From Fibrobacter succinogenes (GTDB taxonomy: Bacteria; Fibrobacterota; Fibrobacteria; Fibrobacterales; Fibrobacteraceae): a stretch of 54,508 bases of DNA. The translations under genes and the position numbers were made by a program. This document shows, one piece after another, positions 24,801-32,012 of this stretch (positions within the stretch are counted from its first letter, which is position 1; each line of letters begins with the position of its first letter). Location of the stretch: NCBI GenBank assembly GCA_902776765.1, contig CACYRP010000035.1, positions 1 to 54,508 of the forward strand, written 5' to 3'. The notes under the pieces were generated by a model. It searched no databases, had not been told where the DNA came from, and saw only the letters and a program-made list of their open reading frames with translations.

Positions 24801-25826
24801 GCAAAGTCCAAGGGCTGTTTCGATGGTGGAGGGCTTGCGCCAAGTGGAATCGTCGCAGATGTAGCTTTGTCCGTTCAGCTTGCGGACTTCCCACTGATTT
24901 TTTATGGTGCAACTGGCGTCTACATCGTTCATCGTTGCGTATTGCCATGTGCCTCGGCAAACGAATAAGGTGTCTTTGTAGTAATGCTTCTCGCCACGTT
25001 CCGCGGAAGGGCAGGAATTGTTGTCGTCGGCCTCGACCCATTTTTTTCTGTTGCAACGGTAATTGTATCCTTTGCTTGCAATGTAGAAGTTGCTGAGGCT
25101 ATTGTATGTTGTGGAATCGCAAATGGGGAGTTGCTTTTCGTTTTCGACAAAGTGCGAAACCTTCACGCAACGGAGAGCGTAATAGGCGCTGTAATTGGCT
25201 TCAGGGAAATCGTATTTGCCTTTGCCGTTGACTCTGAAAATATTGAAATCGGAGGTTTGGTAGTATGCTTCTTTGCCGCCGCGACTGCATTGGAGTTCTC
25301 CGTTTACGGTTTCGCAGTAGCCGGACATTTGCGGATTGAATCCGAAATCGCGGTCGTTGATGTTGCTTGCGAAACGGACGATGTACTTGAAGTCTGCTTC
25401 GGAGGGGATCTTGAAACCGCTTGGGCATGCTTGGGAGGCATTCGTGTTTTGGTACAGGCGTCCGAATTTTTTGCAGTTGTCCGTGTCTTCGTTATAGCAG
25501 GCACTGCGGGATACCTTGTAATTTGCGTTTTCGGCCATCCATGTGTAGGGGCCGAATTGGATTGTTTTGTAGGAATTACCGCTTTTTACGTCTAAAATTT
25601 CGTCTTTGATGATGCTTACGACACCGACATTGGAATTGTATTGGGTGCCCGTAATGGAGGTATCCCTGAAATTTTCACCGCCAAGGTTGTCTTCGTCATC
25701 TTCGTCGTTGTATTCGGTATCTGCTGCGCTGCTGCCGCTGTCGCCGCCGCATGCGTACATGAAAAATGGAAGAAAAGAACACGCCAAAAACAGTGCCTTC
25801 CTGGATGCACTTTGAAAAATGTGCAT
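21864..25826 (-). CDS. Giant lipoprotein paralogue with Fib_succ_major domain and about 24 two-Cys repeats
   Basis: 1320 residues. Start 25826 has AAGGAGG 4 bases upstream. The lipoprotein signal ends FFMYAC, then GGDSGSSAADTEY. Its architecture matches the downstream paralogue: N-terminal major-domain relative (about 70-235), a long series of two-Cys units, and a C-terminal TIGR02145 domain (YKTIKIGSQEWMAENLKYE, CPDGWRVPSRTDW, SVRCIKK). I count about 24 units. Many come as alternating pairs: one type has YxCDSTGWR, the next CRTT--W-TLxSTEKNLG, giving a larger period of about 75 residues (about 225 bp). The first 235 residues are nearly identical to those of the paralogue, which suggests recent duplication or gene conversion. 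Function unknown. Confidence 0.88.
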   Translation of the reverse strand: MHIFQSASRKALFLACSFLPFFMYACGGDSGSSAADTEYNDEDDEDNLGGENFRDTSITGTQYNSNVGVVSIIKDEILDVKSGNSYKTIQFGPYTWMAENANYKVSRSACYNEDTDNCKKFGRLYQNTNASQACPSGFKIPSEADFKYIVRFASNINDRDFGFNPQMSGYCETVNGELQCSRGGKEAYYQTSDFNIFRVNGKGKYDFPEANYSAYYALRCVKVSHFVENEKQLPICDSTTYNSLSNFYIASKGYNYRCNRKKWVEADDNNSCPSAERGEKHYYKDTLFVCRGTWQYATMNDVDASCTIKNQWEVRKLNGQSYICDDSTWRKPSTIETALGLCVFDSLTKMKAYIDEDDTIGYVCDSSGWRKAVLIDSIGTCTAKNQWTIKTNYNKKYICDDSTWRKPSTIEDSIGICTPDSLKKMKTLRTKSDSTHYFCDTTGWRNAVLIDSIGRCVKDRQWEQKKNYSKNYLCKDSSWRKATAREDSIGFCIPSNIGKIDSLKSSGSYDSYYCDSTGWRSTVLIDFYGACDSTKFYNTVEYKGSTYACRTTKSWTTLNSTEKNLGVCTPKIYGKMDTLKSSGTSYVCDSTGWRNIALEDVAGKCDSTKFYKTVEYKSYTYVCRTTNKWETLTSTEKNLGICTSKMYGQIDTVKSSGTGYICDTTGWRTANVYDYYGPCDSTKLYTSKTVNGIAYGCQNAKSWEKLTYPTTAFGFCTSKLVGTMKADSTGKVYICDSIWRAATKSEVLGTCDDDNEGLEKTYSSIKYACVNKEWRTYTSLERALGLCYKGTLDKTASDGVETYICKENGWKKYTIEDAYGKCTYSIQGKTVDFASVAYGCKGTYWKRLDTLDLAFGLCVKRDEYKIYEYNGNHYYCNGSEWEIAPYWNVLEQCTKALEGKIEKYREKQYYCSSLGKWQEYEPLDKELGVCEAKTLATSKVYNGYNYGCIYKSGNSSNLYEWRKENSLDKALGFCYGNTFEWKVYDETDYLCDDHGEWKKLTYLTTCDSRFANVFGKTVRFNGKYYYCDISMNDIFDADHGWYALQPIDSIKGPCHGTRLGDTLTFERNYYYCGRNSNGYYRWVPATKMTDYYGKCTSSNDGVTVSFEGNHYQCNDGLWHRDPIDYVTITDTRDGNQYKTIKIGSQEWMAENLKYEVEGSWCGGNLNGCAKYGRLYSWDMTVGFPKTTAPTFVKIEDPENLQGICPDGWRVPSRTDWETLLKECSAAELRTTLTGYDSENTNFCGFTAIPTGYEGVYYKNRDDSDCTEELSSIGSYIAFWSSEQNNDTEASMVELTATPYRNNTLYTVDKKDGYSVRCIKK

Positions 25827-25857
25827 ATTGCCTCCTTATTTTAGGCGCAATATACAA

Positions 25858-25886
25858 ATATTATTGTTGTAAGAGTATGGTTACAA
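25858..25886 (-). promoter_or_regulatory. Possible promoter of the giant lipoprotein operon
   Basis: On the minus strand TTGTAA (25886-25881) and TAATAT (25863-25858) are separated by 17 bases and would give a leader of about 25 bases. The remainder of the gap to 26045 is AT-rich and repeats GTGCACAAA and AATGCGC words without a recognised feature. Confidence 0.4.
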
Positions 25887-26045
25887 TTTTTCGTGTAAAA
25901 GAAATGTTGTAAAAAGTTGTATGTTTGAGAATGTGCACAAAATACATTTGAAAAAACGTGGGGAAAGTGCACGAAATGCGCATGAAATATGTGCACAAAT
26001 GTGTGGAAATTGCGTATGAGAATGCGTTTAAAAATGCGCGGAAAA

Positions 26046-27101
26046 TTAGATTTCTAAATCCGCAGAGATGACAGTTTCGGTTGTACCGTCATCGCATTTG
26101 AATAGGAGCGAGCCGTCGTCTTGCATGTCGATGATGGTGCCGGATTTTTTGATGGAGCCTTCGCCTGTTTCGCGATTCTGGTCGGTGCAGTGGTTGTTTA
26201 CAACAATGGTGCCGCGGGCGCCAATGAACTGGTCCATGCGTTTCCATGCAGCGACCCAGGGGCGAATGCCGAATGCTTTAAACTGCCCGATGGCGCGTTC
26301 GAGATTCCCGATGAGTTGTTGCAAAAGTTTTTCGCGGTTGATTGTATGCCCAACAATTGTCTTGAGTGTTGTGACAGCTCGGTTTAGATGGGCGTAATCT
26401 TCGGGATCACTGTTGACGTTGATGCCTACACCCATGTTGAGGGCGGGGCGGGGCGCATTTTCTCTGGCTATCCCCGCGTTTTCATTTGTCATCCCCGACT
26501 CGTGATGCACTGAGTTTATCGATGTGTTCGGGGATTTCCATTTTGCATAAACAACTTCCGCTAAAATTCCGCAGAATTTACTTTTGCCGTAGAGAATGTC
26601 GTTTGGCCACTTGACTGTAATTTTTTTTGGAGGAGTATTTGTGTTGCTTGTTAAAATTGCGTCGTTTTGGGAAATCGCGCATTTATTGTTTGCTGAGTCT
26701 GCACCGTTGTTACTTGCGGTTGCGTCGTTTTTGGGAATCGCACATTTTTCATTTGCATTTTCAGGAATCGCTGCGTCTTGCAAATCGTTGAACACTTCGG
26801 CAAATGTGAGTGCGGCAACTTGTGTAATTTGTGCGAAACGATTGGCCGGGATCCCTTCGAGCGGGATTAAAATGTTGAAGTAGAGATTTTTTCCGGCGGG
26901 GGAGTCCCAAGTGCGTTCGTGGCGACCGTGTCCGTTGCTTTGCGAGTCGGCGACAAATAGTGTTCCCGGCGCAATTTCTCCTGCGCTCGCCATGGACTTC
27001 ATGAGCTTGTGCGTGCTTTCAATTGTCTCGAAAAGAAATGCCGGTGCGCTACTGAAGCCCGTGAGCTTCCAATCTGTGAAATTACGTTCTTGTGAAAACA
27101 T
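26046..27101 (-). CDS. birA: Biotin--[acetyl-CoA-carboxylase] ligase (BirA-type) with two insertions
   Basis: 351 residues; no N-terminal DNA-binding domain, so it is the short ligase-only type. It attaches biotin to the carrier of biotin enzymes via biotinyl-AMP. The biotinyl-AMP loop reads GHGRHERTW (57-65), followed by SPAGKNLYFNILIP; the KWPND motif is at 164-168, then GKSKFCGILAE and LNMGVGINVN. Two stretches are foreign to the family: about 111-157 (two similar copies of KCAI--NDA) and about 189-218, whose DNA is a REP-like palindrome read in frame. A repeat array precedes the start. The fold motifs are intact, so the enzyme is probably active. Confidence 0.9.
   Translation of the reverse strand: MFSQERNFTDWKLTGFSSAPAFLFETIESTHKLMKSMASAGEIAPGTLFVADSQSNGHGRHERTWDSPAGKNLYFNILIPLEGIPANRFAQITQVAALTFAEVFNDLQDAAIPENANEKCAIPKNDATASNNGADSANNKCAISQNDAILTSNTNTPPKKITVKWPNDILYGKSKFCGILAEVVYAKWKSPNTSINSVHHESGMTNENAGIARENAPRPALNMGVGINVNSDPEDYAHLNRAVTTLKTIVGHTINREKLLQQLIGNLERAIGQFKAFGIRPWVAAWKRMDQFIGARGTIVVNNHCTDQNRETGEGSIKKSGTIIDMQDDGSLLFKCDDGTTETVISADLEI
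26462..26545. repeat. REP-like palindrome inside birA
   Basis: The plus strand reads GTCATCCCCGACTCG, a 24-base spacer, then TTCGGGGATTTCC; TCCCCGA pairs with TCGGGGA. A second partial copy (GGCTATCCCCGCG) lies just before it. The element is read through without a stop and encodes about residues 189-210 of the ligase. Confidence 0.7.
26655..26775. repeat. Short tandem duplication inside birA
   Basis: Two copies about 66 bases apart share GCGTCGTTTT-GGAATCGC-CAT and encode KCAISQNDA and KCAIPKNDA in the insertion at about residues 111-157. Confidence 0.65.
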
Positions 27102-27103
27102 CG

Positions 27104-27191
27104 GATAGTTACTAGTTGTTAGAGCTTAGAACTTAGCTATTCTTCTCTAGTCTTTCGTCTGTAGCCACGTAGTGGCGTTCTTTCGTCTAAC
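27104..27191. repeat. Heptamer-phased array with GCCAC hairpin core
   Basis: On the plus strand the sevens are AGTTACT, AGTTGTT, AGAGCTT, AGAACTT, AGCTATT, CTTCTCT, AGTCTTT, CGTCTGT, AGCCACG, TAGTGGC, GTTCTTT, CGTCTAA. The core is GCCAC-GTA-GTGGC. It fills the whole gap between the stop of the upstream gene (27192) and the birA start. Confidence 0.85.
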
Positions 27192-27617
27192 TTATTCGTC
27201 GGCTTGCTTTTCTTGAAGTTCCTTGAGTGCTTCTTCGGGAAAGATATTGAAGAACTCCTGCTTGCGGTCTTCAAAAAGTTGCAACATGCGTTCTTGCTCG
27301 AACTGCTCGCGGTCGATGTTTTGCATAAGGAACTCGTCGAGCGCAAAGTTGCGGCTCTGAATCATCTTTTTGATGTCTTCGGACAAGTCAACATTGTCCC
27401 AAAGAATGTAGTACGAACCGATAAATCCATCAGCAAAAATATCAACGTTCAACTTAACGTCGTTTGTTTTCGACGAATCGACCATTTGAACTTTGGTTTC
27501 GCGCTTTTCGGGGCGGAACACATCAACGTCATTAACAGGTTTGCTCAAATCCTGTGCCCAGCAGAACGCTGTTGCACAAAAGAATAACATTACCTTATGC
27601 TTGAACGACAAAATCAT
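27192..27617 (-). CDS. Small hypothetical exported protein
   Basis: 141 residues from ATG 27617 (MILSFKHKV); an in-frame start at 27653 and one at 27590 are possible, and no clear ribosome-binding site decides. Residues 1-21 look like a Sec signal peptide (VMLFFCATAFCWAQ, cleavage after CWA). The mature part is charged; the second half is helical and Glu/Gln-rich (FEQERMLQLFEDRKQEFFNI), ending EALKELQEKQADE. I recognise no family. It may belong to the same minus-strand transcript as tsaD, though a 185-base gap with repeats separates them. Confidence 0.6.
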   Translation of the reverse strand: MILSFKHKVMLFFCATAFCWAQDLSKPVNDVDVFRPEKRETKVQMVDSSKTNDVKLNVDIFADGFIGSYYILWDNVDLSEDIKKMIQSRNFALDEFLMQNIDREQFEQERMLQLFEDRKQEFFNIFPEEALKELQEKQADE

Positions 27618-27767
27618 ATTTACAATATACAATGAAAATTGCAAAAAGAACAATGGCGTTTAAAAAAGCGTTGCTGAAAACGTTCCCAAAAAGTCGCTAA
27701 AATGCGCGGAAACTGTATATGCAACACTTCCGTCTTGCGGAGTGTATTATATGCGCGGGGCTCTCGT

Positions 27768-27806
27768 CGTTCGTCTGTAGCCACGTAGTGGCGTTCTCTC
27801 GTCTAA
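27768..27806. repeat. Heptamer-phased element with GCCAC hairpin core
   Basis: On the minus strand: TTAGACG, AGAGAAC, then GCCAC-TAC-GTGGC, then ACAGACG. The TAG stop codon of tsaD is part of the first heptamer. Upstream (27654-27767) is AT-rich sequence with one imperfect hairpin near 27725-27744 and no gene. Confidence 0.85.
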
Positions 27807-28810
27807 ATAGCGAGCGGCATCCACGGTTTTACGACGTCGATGGATTCGAGTTTGCCCTGTAGTTTGCGTCGGATGGCCGCGGCAGCAATCATCGCTCCGT
27901 TGTCTGTACTCAGGCTACGGTCCGGGACGCAGAAGCGGATTCCCTTCTTGTTGCAGTAATCTTGCAGGCGCATACGGAGCCAGCTGTTCGCGCTTACGCC
28001 ACCGCCCATCACGAGCGTCTTCATTTTCGTTTTCTTGAGCGCGTTGATGGTCTTTGAAACAAGGCTATCGACAATGGCGTCTTCGAGCGAGGCGCAGATG
28101 TCGCCAAGGTTCTGCTGGATAAATTCCGGGTCGTGGGTTTCGGTGTAACGGAGCACGGCGGTCTTTAGGCCGCTGAAGGAAAATTCACAACTGTCGTGGG
28201 TGTGGAGCGCACGCGGAAATTCGACGAATTTGCGGTTCTTGTCTTTGCCCAAACGGCTGATGGTGGCGCCTGCCGGGTATTTGAGTCCAAGAAGCTTTCC
28301 GCATTTGTCGAATGCTTCGCCGGCGGCGTCATCGCGGGTGCGCCCGATGCTTGTGTACTTGAATCCCGGTTCTTCCATCACGAGTTCCGTGTGGCCGCCT
28401 GAGACTGTGAGCGTCAAAAACGGCGGTTCAATATCTGGGTTAGAAAGCCAGGCGGCGGCAAGATGGCCTTCGAGGTGGTTCATGCCGTAAGCCGGAATGT
28501 TTAAGTCGCGGGCGAGTCCTTTGGCAAAACTGGCGCCGACGAGGAGCGGCCCCATAAGGCCAGGGCCTGTGGTGTAAGCGATGGCGTCGATGTCTTTAAG
28601 CTCGATGCCTGCTTCTTTAACGGCGGCTTCGGCAATGGGCGCAATCTTTTGCAGGTGCGCACGTGCTGCAATTTCGGGAACAACTCCTCCGTAAAGCGCG
28701 TGTTCGTCAATTTGGCTATAGAGCGGATTCGAAAGAACTTTGAGCGGGGCGTCCTGCAAAACGGCGCACGCGGTTTCGTCACAGCTGGATTCAATTCCAA
28801 GCCAAATCAT
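27803..28810 (-). CDS. tsaD: tRNA N6-adenosine threonylcarbamoyltransferase TsaD
   Basis: 335 residues, the usual length. TsaD transfers threonylcarbamoyl to A37 of tRNAs that read ANN codons. The N-terminus is MIWLGIESSCDETACAVL; the metal-binding HxxxH is H112/H116 in GMNHLEGHLAAAW; GGVVPEIAARAH lies at 41-52, the substrate loop TVSGGHTELV near 145, and the C-terminal Asp in LSTDNGAMIAAAA. It overlaps the upstream YbbR gene by 4 bases (ATGA). The assignment is secure. Confidence 0.97.
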   Translation of the reverse strand: MIWLGIESSCDETACAVLQDAPLKVLSNPLYSQIDEHALYGGVVPEIAARAHLQKIAPIAEAAVKEAGIELKDIDAIAYTTGPGLMGPLLVGASFAKGLARDLNIPAYGMNHLEGHLAAAWLSNPDIEPPFLTLTVSGGHTELVMEEPGFKYTSIGRTRDDAAGEAFDKCGKLLGLKYPAGATISRLGKDKNRKFVEFPRALHTHDSCEFSFSGLKTAVLRYTETHDPEFIQQNLGDICASLEDAIVDSLVSKTINALKKTKMKTLVMGGGVSANSWLRMRLQDYCNKKGIRFCVPDRSLSTDNGAMIAAAAIRRKLQGKLESIDVVKPWMPLAI

Positions 28811-29787
28811 ATTCCGTATTCCTCGTCTTTATCTTCGCTTTCGGTATGGGTCTTGATGAGCTTGATCTTGTCGGGTTTGACAAGAACGGCCTTGATGGAC
28901 ATGCTGCGGTCGATGTCTGGCGGCAAGTTCAATTTGATGGTCGGGGCAAGGCTGTCGGCGTCTTCAATAGCGAAGCGGTTGTATTCAATGAAAAGTTCAA
29001 TGTCGCTGTGCTTGATGGCTTCGATGACTTTTTCACCGCCTGTGATTTCGACGGTTGCCTGTTGCGGCGATAGCGTGTTCAAGGCGCGGTCATAGAAACC
29101 GATAAGCTGGATAGGGATGCTCTTGAATTCCTTGGACTTGATTTTTTGGACATCGACAAAAATCTTTGCGACGGAATCGCTGGGCGTTACAAACGGCGGG
29201 AGCTGATCTGTGATGAGCGGAACAGAGAACGTTTGGCTTTCCTTGATGCTGTCCTTAAAGATGGAGTCCGTTGGAATGTCGATAATGCGGGTGAGGGCGT
29301 TCCTTGCTCCAGAAACCATGAGGTCTTCTTGCATGAGTTTGGGCTGCTGAACGATGACATAGCCTGGGGCTGCCCCGAAAGTCACGTTGTTCTTGATGGG
29401 GATGCTGCGTTCGATTCTTGTATCGACGGCGACATCGATGAAGAGGTATTGGTTATCGGGCTCGATGTAATGCACCGATGCAAAGTTCGGAGCGACGAAA
29501 TTCTTGGAGTCCAGATGAATGCGCTTGGATCCGAGTTCGGCGTTGTGCATATCGACGACCATCGCGGATTGCTTTTGTGATTGCAGGCGGATGAGGTCGA
29601 GCGGTTTTCCTTCGACGGTCACGGAAACGGTGCTGGGCGGTTTAGATGCAATCGCGAGCGCTTCGGGCAACTTCACGAATGTAAGCGGAACTTCCATCGT
29701 CAGTTGGAAGTCCTTGAGCGAGATGACGTAGAACCAGAGGGCCATCGCGCAAACCAATGCGGTTATCTTTAATATGATGTTTCCCAT
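28807..29787 (-). CDS. YbbR-domain membrane-anchored protein
   Basis: 326 residues from ATG 29787; an upstream GTG-type start at 29844 would overlap the divergent ftsX start and is rejected. One N-terminal membrane helix (ILKITALVCAMALWFYVISL) is followed by an extracytoplasmic part with several YbbR-like repeats (LTMEVPLTFVKLPEALAIAS, STVSVTVEGKPLDLIRLQSQ). YbbR proteins such as CdaR regulate the c-di-AMP cyclase CdaA in Firmicutes; no cyclase gene is adjacent here. It is translationally coupled to tsaD. Confidence 0.78.
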   Translation of the reverse strand: MGNIILKITALVCAMALWFYVISLKDFQLTMEVPLTFVKLPEALAIASKPPSTVSVTVEGKPLDLIRLQSQKQSAMVVDMHNAELGSKRIHLDSKNFVAPNFASVHYIEPDNQYLFIDVAVDTRIERSIPIKNNVTFGAAPGYVIVQQPKLMQEDLMVSGARNALTRIIDIPTDSIFKDSIKESQTFSVPLITDQLPPFVTPSDSVAKIFVDVQKIKSKEFKSIPIQLIGFYDRALNTLSPQQATVEITGGEKVIEAIKHSDIELFIEYNRFAIEDADSLAPTIKLNLPPDIDRSMSIKAVLVKPDKIKLIKTHTESEDKDEEYGI

Positions 29788-29832
29788 AAAAGCCCCATAA
29801 AGAACCTCTATAAATTTAATTATATTCCATGC

Positions 29833-30720
29833 GTGTTCGGACAATTAGGTTACTTAATATCGGAATCTTTTCGAGGATGGAAGCAACACCGCACGGTGAT
29901 TCTCCCGTCTCTTTTGACGATTTTTCTGTGCTCGCTCCTTTTGGCATCTTCTTTTACGGCGTTGGGCGTTTCGTTTAAGCTCATCTCTGTCGAAAAATCA
30001 TTGTATGTCGTTGAAGCGTTCTTGAGCGAGGATGTTCCCGAAGATTCCATTCCGGTAATCAAGACGCGGCTGGAACATACCCGTCATGTAGAATCGGTGT
30101 CGTTTGTGAGCGCGGATTCTGCGCTGGCTGATTTCCGCAATCATTTTTCTGCAGACATGCTGGACCTTGTCGAAGGGAACCCCATCCCGGCGTTTTTCCG
30201 TGTGTCACTGAGTAAAGAGGCTCGTAACCCGCTGGACCTTTCCGAAGTGCGCCATGCAATCGCCGAAGAGTCTTACTTTGAAGAGGTGCAGGCTCCGATA
30301 AAATGGGCCTCGCGAATTGCCTCGTGGAAGTTCAAGATGGTCTTTTGGCCGATTTGCGTCAGTATCCTTTTGCTGATTACGCTTTCGCTCATTATTTGCA
30401 ATTCGGTTCGCCTTTCGCTCATGTCCCGTAAACTCTTGGTCGAGAATATGAAATACGCCGGGGGCAGTTACCTGTTCATCGAGTTTCCGTTTGTGCTGGA
30501 AGGGGCCGCTCAAGGTTTTGTCGGGAGTAGCGCTGCTATCTTGTTGCTTGGGCTTATGATCAAGTCGGTGGTAAAAATGTTCCCGATTGTGGCGACCGGT
30601 GTTGAGTACTTTTTGATCGTTGCACTCTTTACGGTGTTCCTAGAGACGATTCTTGCGGGCTATTTCAGCTTCCGCACGGTGCGCAGTTTCTTGTTTGAAA
30701 AGAAAGGTGAGCAAGACTAA
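29833..30720 (+). CDS. ftsX: Cell-division protein FtsX
   Basis: 295 residues from GTG 29833 (MFGQLGYLISESFRGWKQHR). Four membrane helices: about 22-45, 168-190, 218-240 and 255-280, with a large extracytoplasmic loop between the first two that contains LSEDVPEDSIPVIKTRLEHT, as in FtsX. FtsX is the permease-like half of FtsEX, which passes a cytoplasmic ATPase signal to a periplasmic activator of cell-wall hydrolases. The ATPase gene ftsE is not adjacent. The next gene, an EnvC-like activator, starts at the overlapping TAATG. Confidence 0.9.
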   Translation: MFGQLGYLISESFRGWKQHRTVILPSLLTIFLCSLLLASSFTALGVSFKLISVEKSLYVVEAFLSEDVPEDSIPVIKTRLEHTRHVESVSFVSADSALADFRNHFSADMLDLVEGNPIPAFFRVSLSKEARNPLDLSEVRHAIAEESYFEEVQAPIKWASRIASWKFKMVFWPICVSILLLITLSLIICNSVRLSLMSRKLLVENMKYAGGSYLFIEFPFVLEGAAQGFVGSSAAILLLGLMIKSVVKMFPIVATGVEYFLIVALFTVFLETILAGYFSFRTVRSFLFEKKGEQD

Positions 30721-32012
30721 TGCGCCTTGTTTCTTTGTCTGCATTTTTGCTGTTCTTTTTTGCGGTTGCCGCTTGGGGGGCGCCTCTTAAACGGACTGAT
30801 ACGCAGATTGATGAACAAAAAAATGCTTTAAAAAAGCTTGAAGTCGATTTGGCGAAAAAGCGCGAGGAACTGGCGGTTCTTGAAACCGAAGAAAAAGGCG
30901 TGCTCAATACCATTTCGCTTTTGGACCAGAACTTGAACCGTACGCGATCGTACTTGTCGGAACTTTCGCGCAATGAGGATATGTTGCAAGGGGCGGTAAA
31001 GCAACTTGTGATGGATATAGATTCGCTCGATACGAAAATCAAGAATCGCAAGCGTGCTATGCGAAAGCGTGTTAGGAATTTGTATGTACATGGCCGTAGC
31101 AACGATGCCGAAATTCTCTTTGATCTTTTGACCAAGAACGGGAACCCGGAACGTGAAGTTTACTGGGTGCATCATTTGCTGAACCGCGACCGCGAGGACG
31201 TGGAAACGCTCCGCAAACTCGTGACGGAACGCTCGCAAAAACAGCAGACGCAACAGAAGCACCTGGCTGAACTTTCGAGGTTGCGCTCCCGCAAGGCGGT
31301 TGAGGAACGCGGTCTTGTGGCTCAGATGAACGGTCAGGAACGCATGCTGAATTCCCTCAAGCACGATAAGGCCGTGCAGCGCATGGCGCTCAAGGAATTC
31401 GAACGCAACCAAAGGACGATGCTTGCGCTTATCAAAAGGCTCGAAGAACGTCGCAAGCGCGAAATAGAAGAAGCGAAAAAGGCCGAAGCCGCTCGCCTAG
31501 CCGCACTCAAAAAAAAGGAAAAGGCTGCCGAGAAAAAGCGCGAGGCTGAAAAGATTCGCGAGGCCGAGAAGGCGCGTGAGGCCGAAGCTGCCAAAAAGAC
31601 GGTTCAGGCGCAACCATTCAAGGGACCGAAGTGCATGCCTCTCGATGGTCCGATTATCAGCGAATATGGTTTGCAAGAACATCCGGTGCTCCATATCATG
31701 ACGCGTAACTTGGGTGTAGAAATCCGCGGTAAGCGCGGTGGTCATGTTCGTGCTGCGGCCGCGGGAACTGTCGCGATGGTTGCCGAAATTGATGGCCGCG
31801 GGCCTTCGGTTATCATTGAACATGAAGACGGAACGTACACGGTGTACGGTCACATGAAAGCAATCCACGTCCAAGAGGGCAAAAGTGTCAAGAAATGCGA
31901 GGAAATTGGAGAAGTGGGCGATATTGCTTCGTTAAATGGAATTAAATTGTACTTTCAAGTAAGCGAAGGGACACAAACCGTGGACCCGTTGCAATGGTTA
32001 AAACAAAAATGA
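30720..32012 (+). CDS. EnvC-like murein hydrolase activator (coiled coil + degenerate LytM domain)
   Basis: 430 residues. A signal peptide (MRLVSLSAFLLFFFAVAAWG) is followed by coiled coils at about 25-110 and 165-290, the latter becoming Lys/Glu/Ala-rich, and a C-terminal LytM/M23 domain at about 310-430. The domain keeps the fold sequence (GPIISEYGLQEHPVLH, VIIEHEDGTYTVYGHM, KLYFQVSEG), but the zinc-ligand pattern is incomplete: where active enzymes have HxGxD there is NLGVEI. EnvC of E. coli is likewise non-catalytic and activates amidases. Cotranscription with ftsX fits the FtsEX-EnvC pathway. Confidence 0.88.
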   Translation: MRLVSLSAFLLFFFAVAAWGAPLKRTDTQIDEQKNALKKLEVDLAKKREELAVLETEEKGVLNTISLLDQNLNRTRSYLSELSRNEDMLQGAVKQLVMDIDSLDTKIKNRKRAMRKRVRNLYVHGRSNDAEILFDLLTKNGNPEREVYWVHHLLNRDREDVETLRKLVTERSQKQQTQQKHLAELSRLRSRKAVEERGLVAQMNGQERMLNSLKHDKAVQRMALKEFERNQRTMLALIKRLEERRKREIEEAKKAEAARLAALKKKEKAAEKKREAEKIREAEKAREAEAAKKTVQAQPFKGPKCMPLDGPIISEYGLQEHPVLHIMTRNLGVEIRGKRGGHVRAAAAGTVAMVAEIDGRGPSVIIEHEDGTYTVYGHMKAIHVQEGKSVKKCEEIGEVGDIASLNGIKLYFQVSEGTQTVDPLQWLKQK

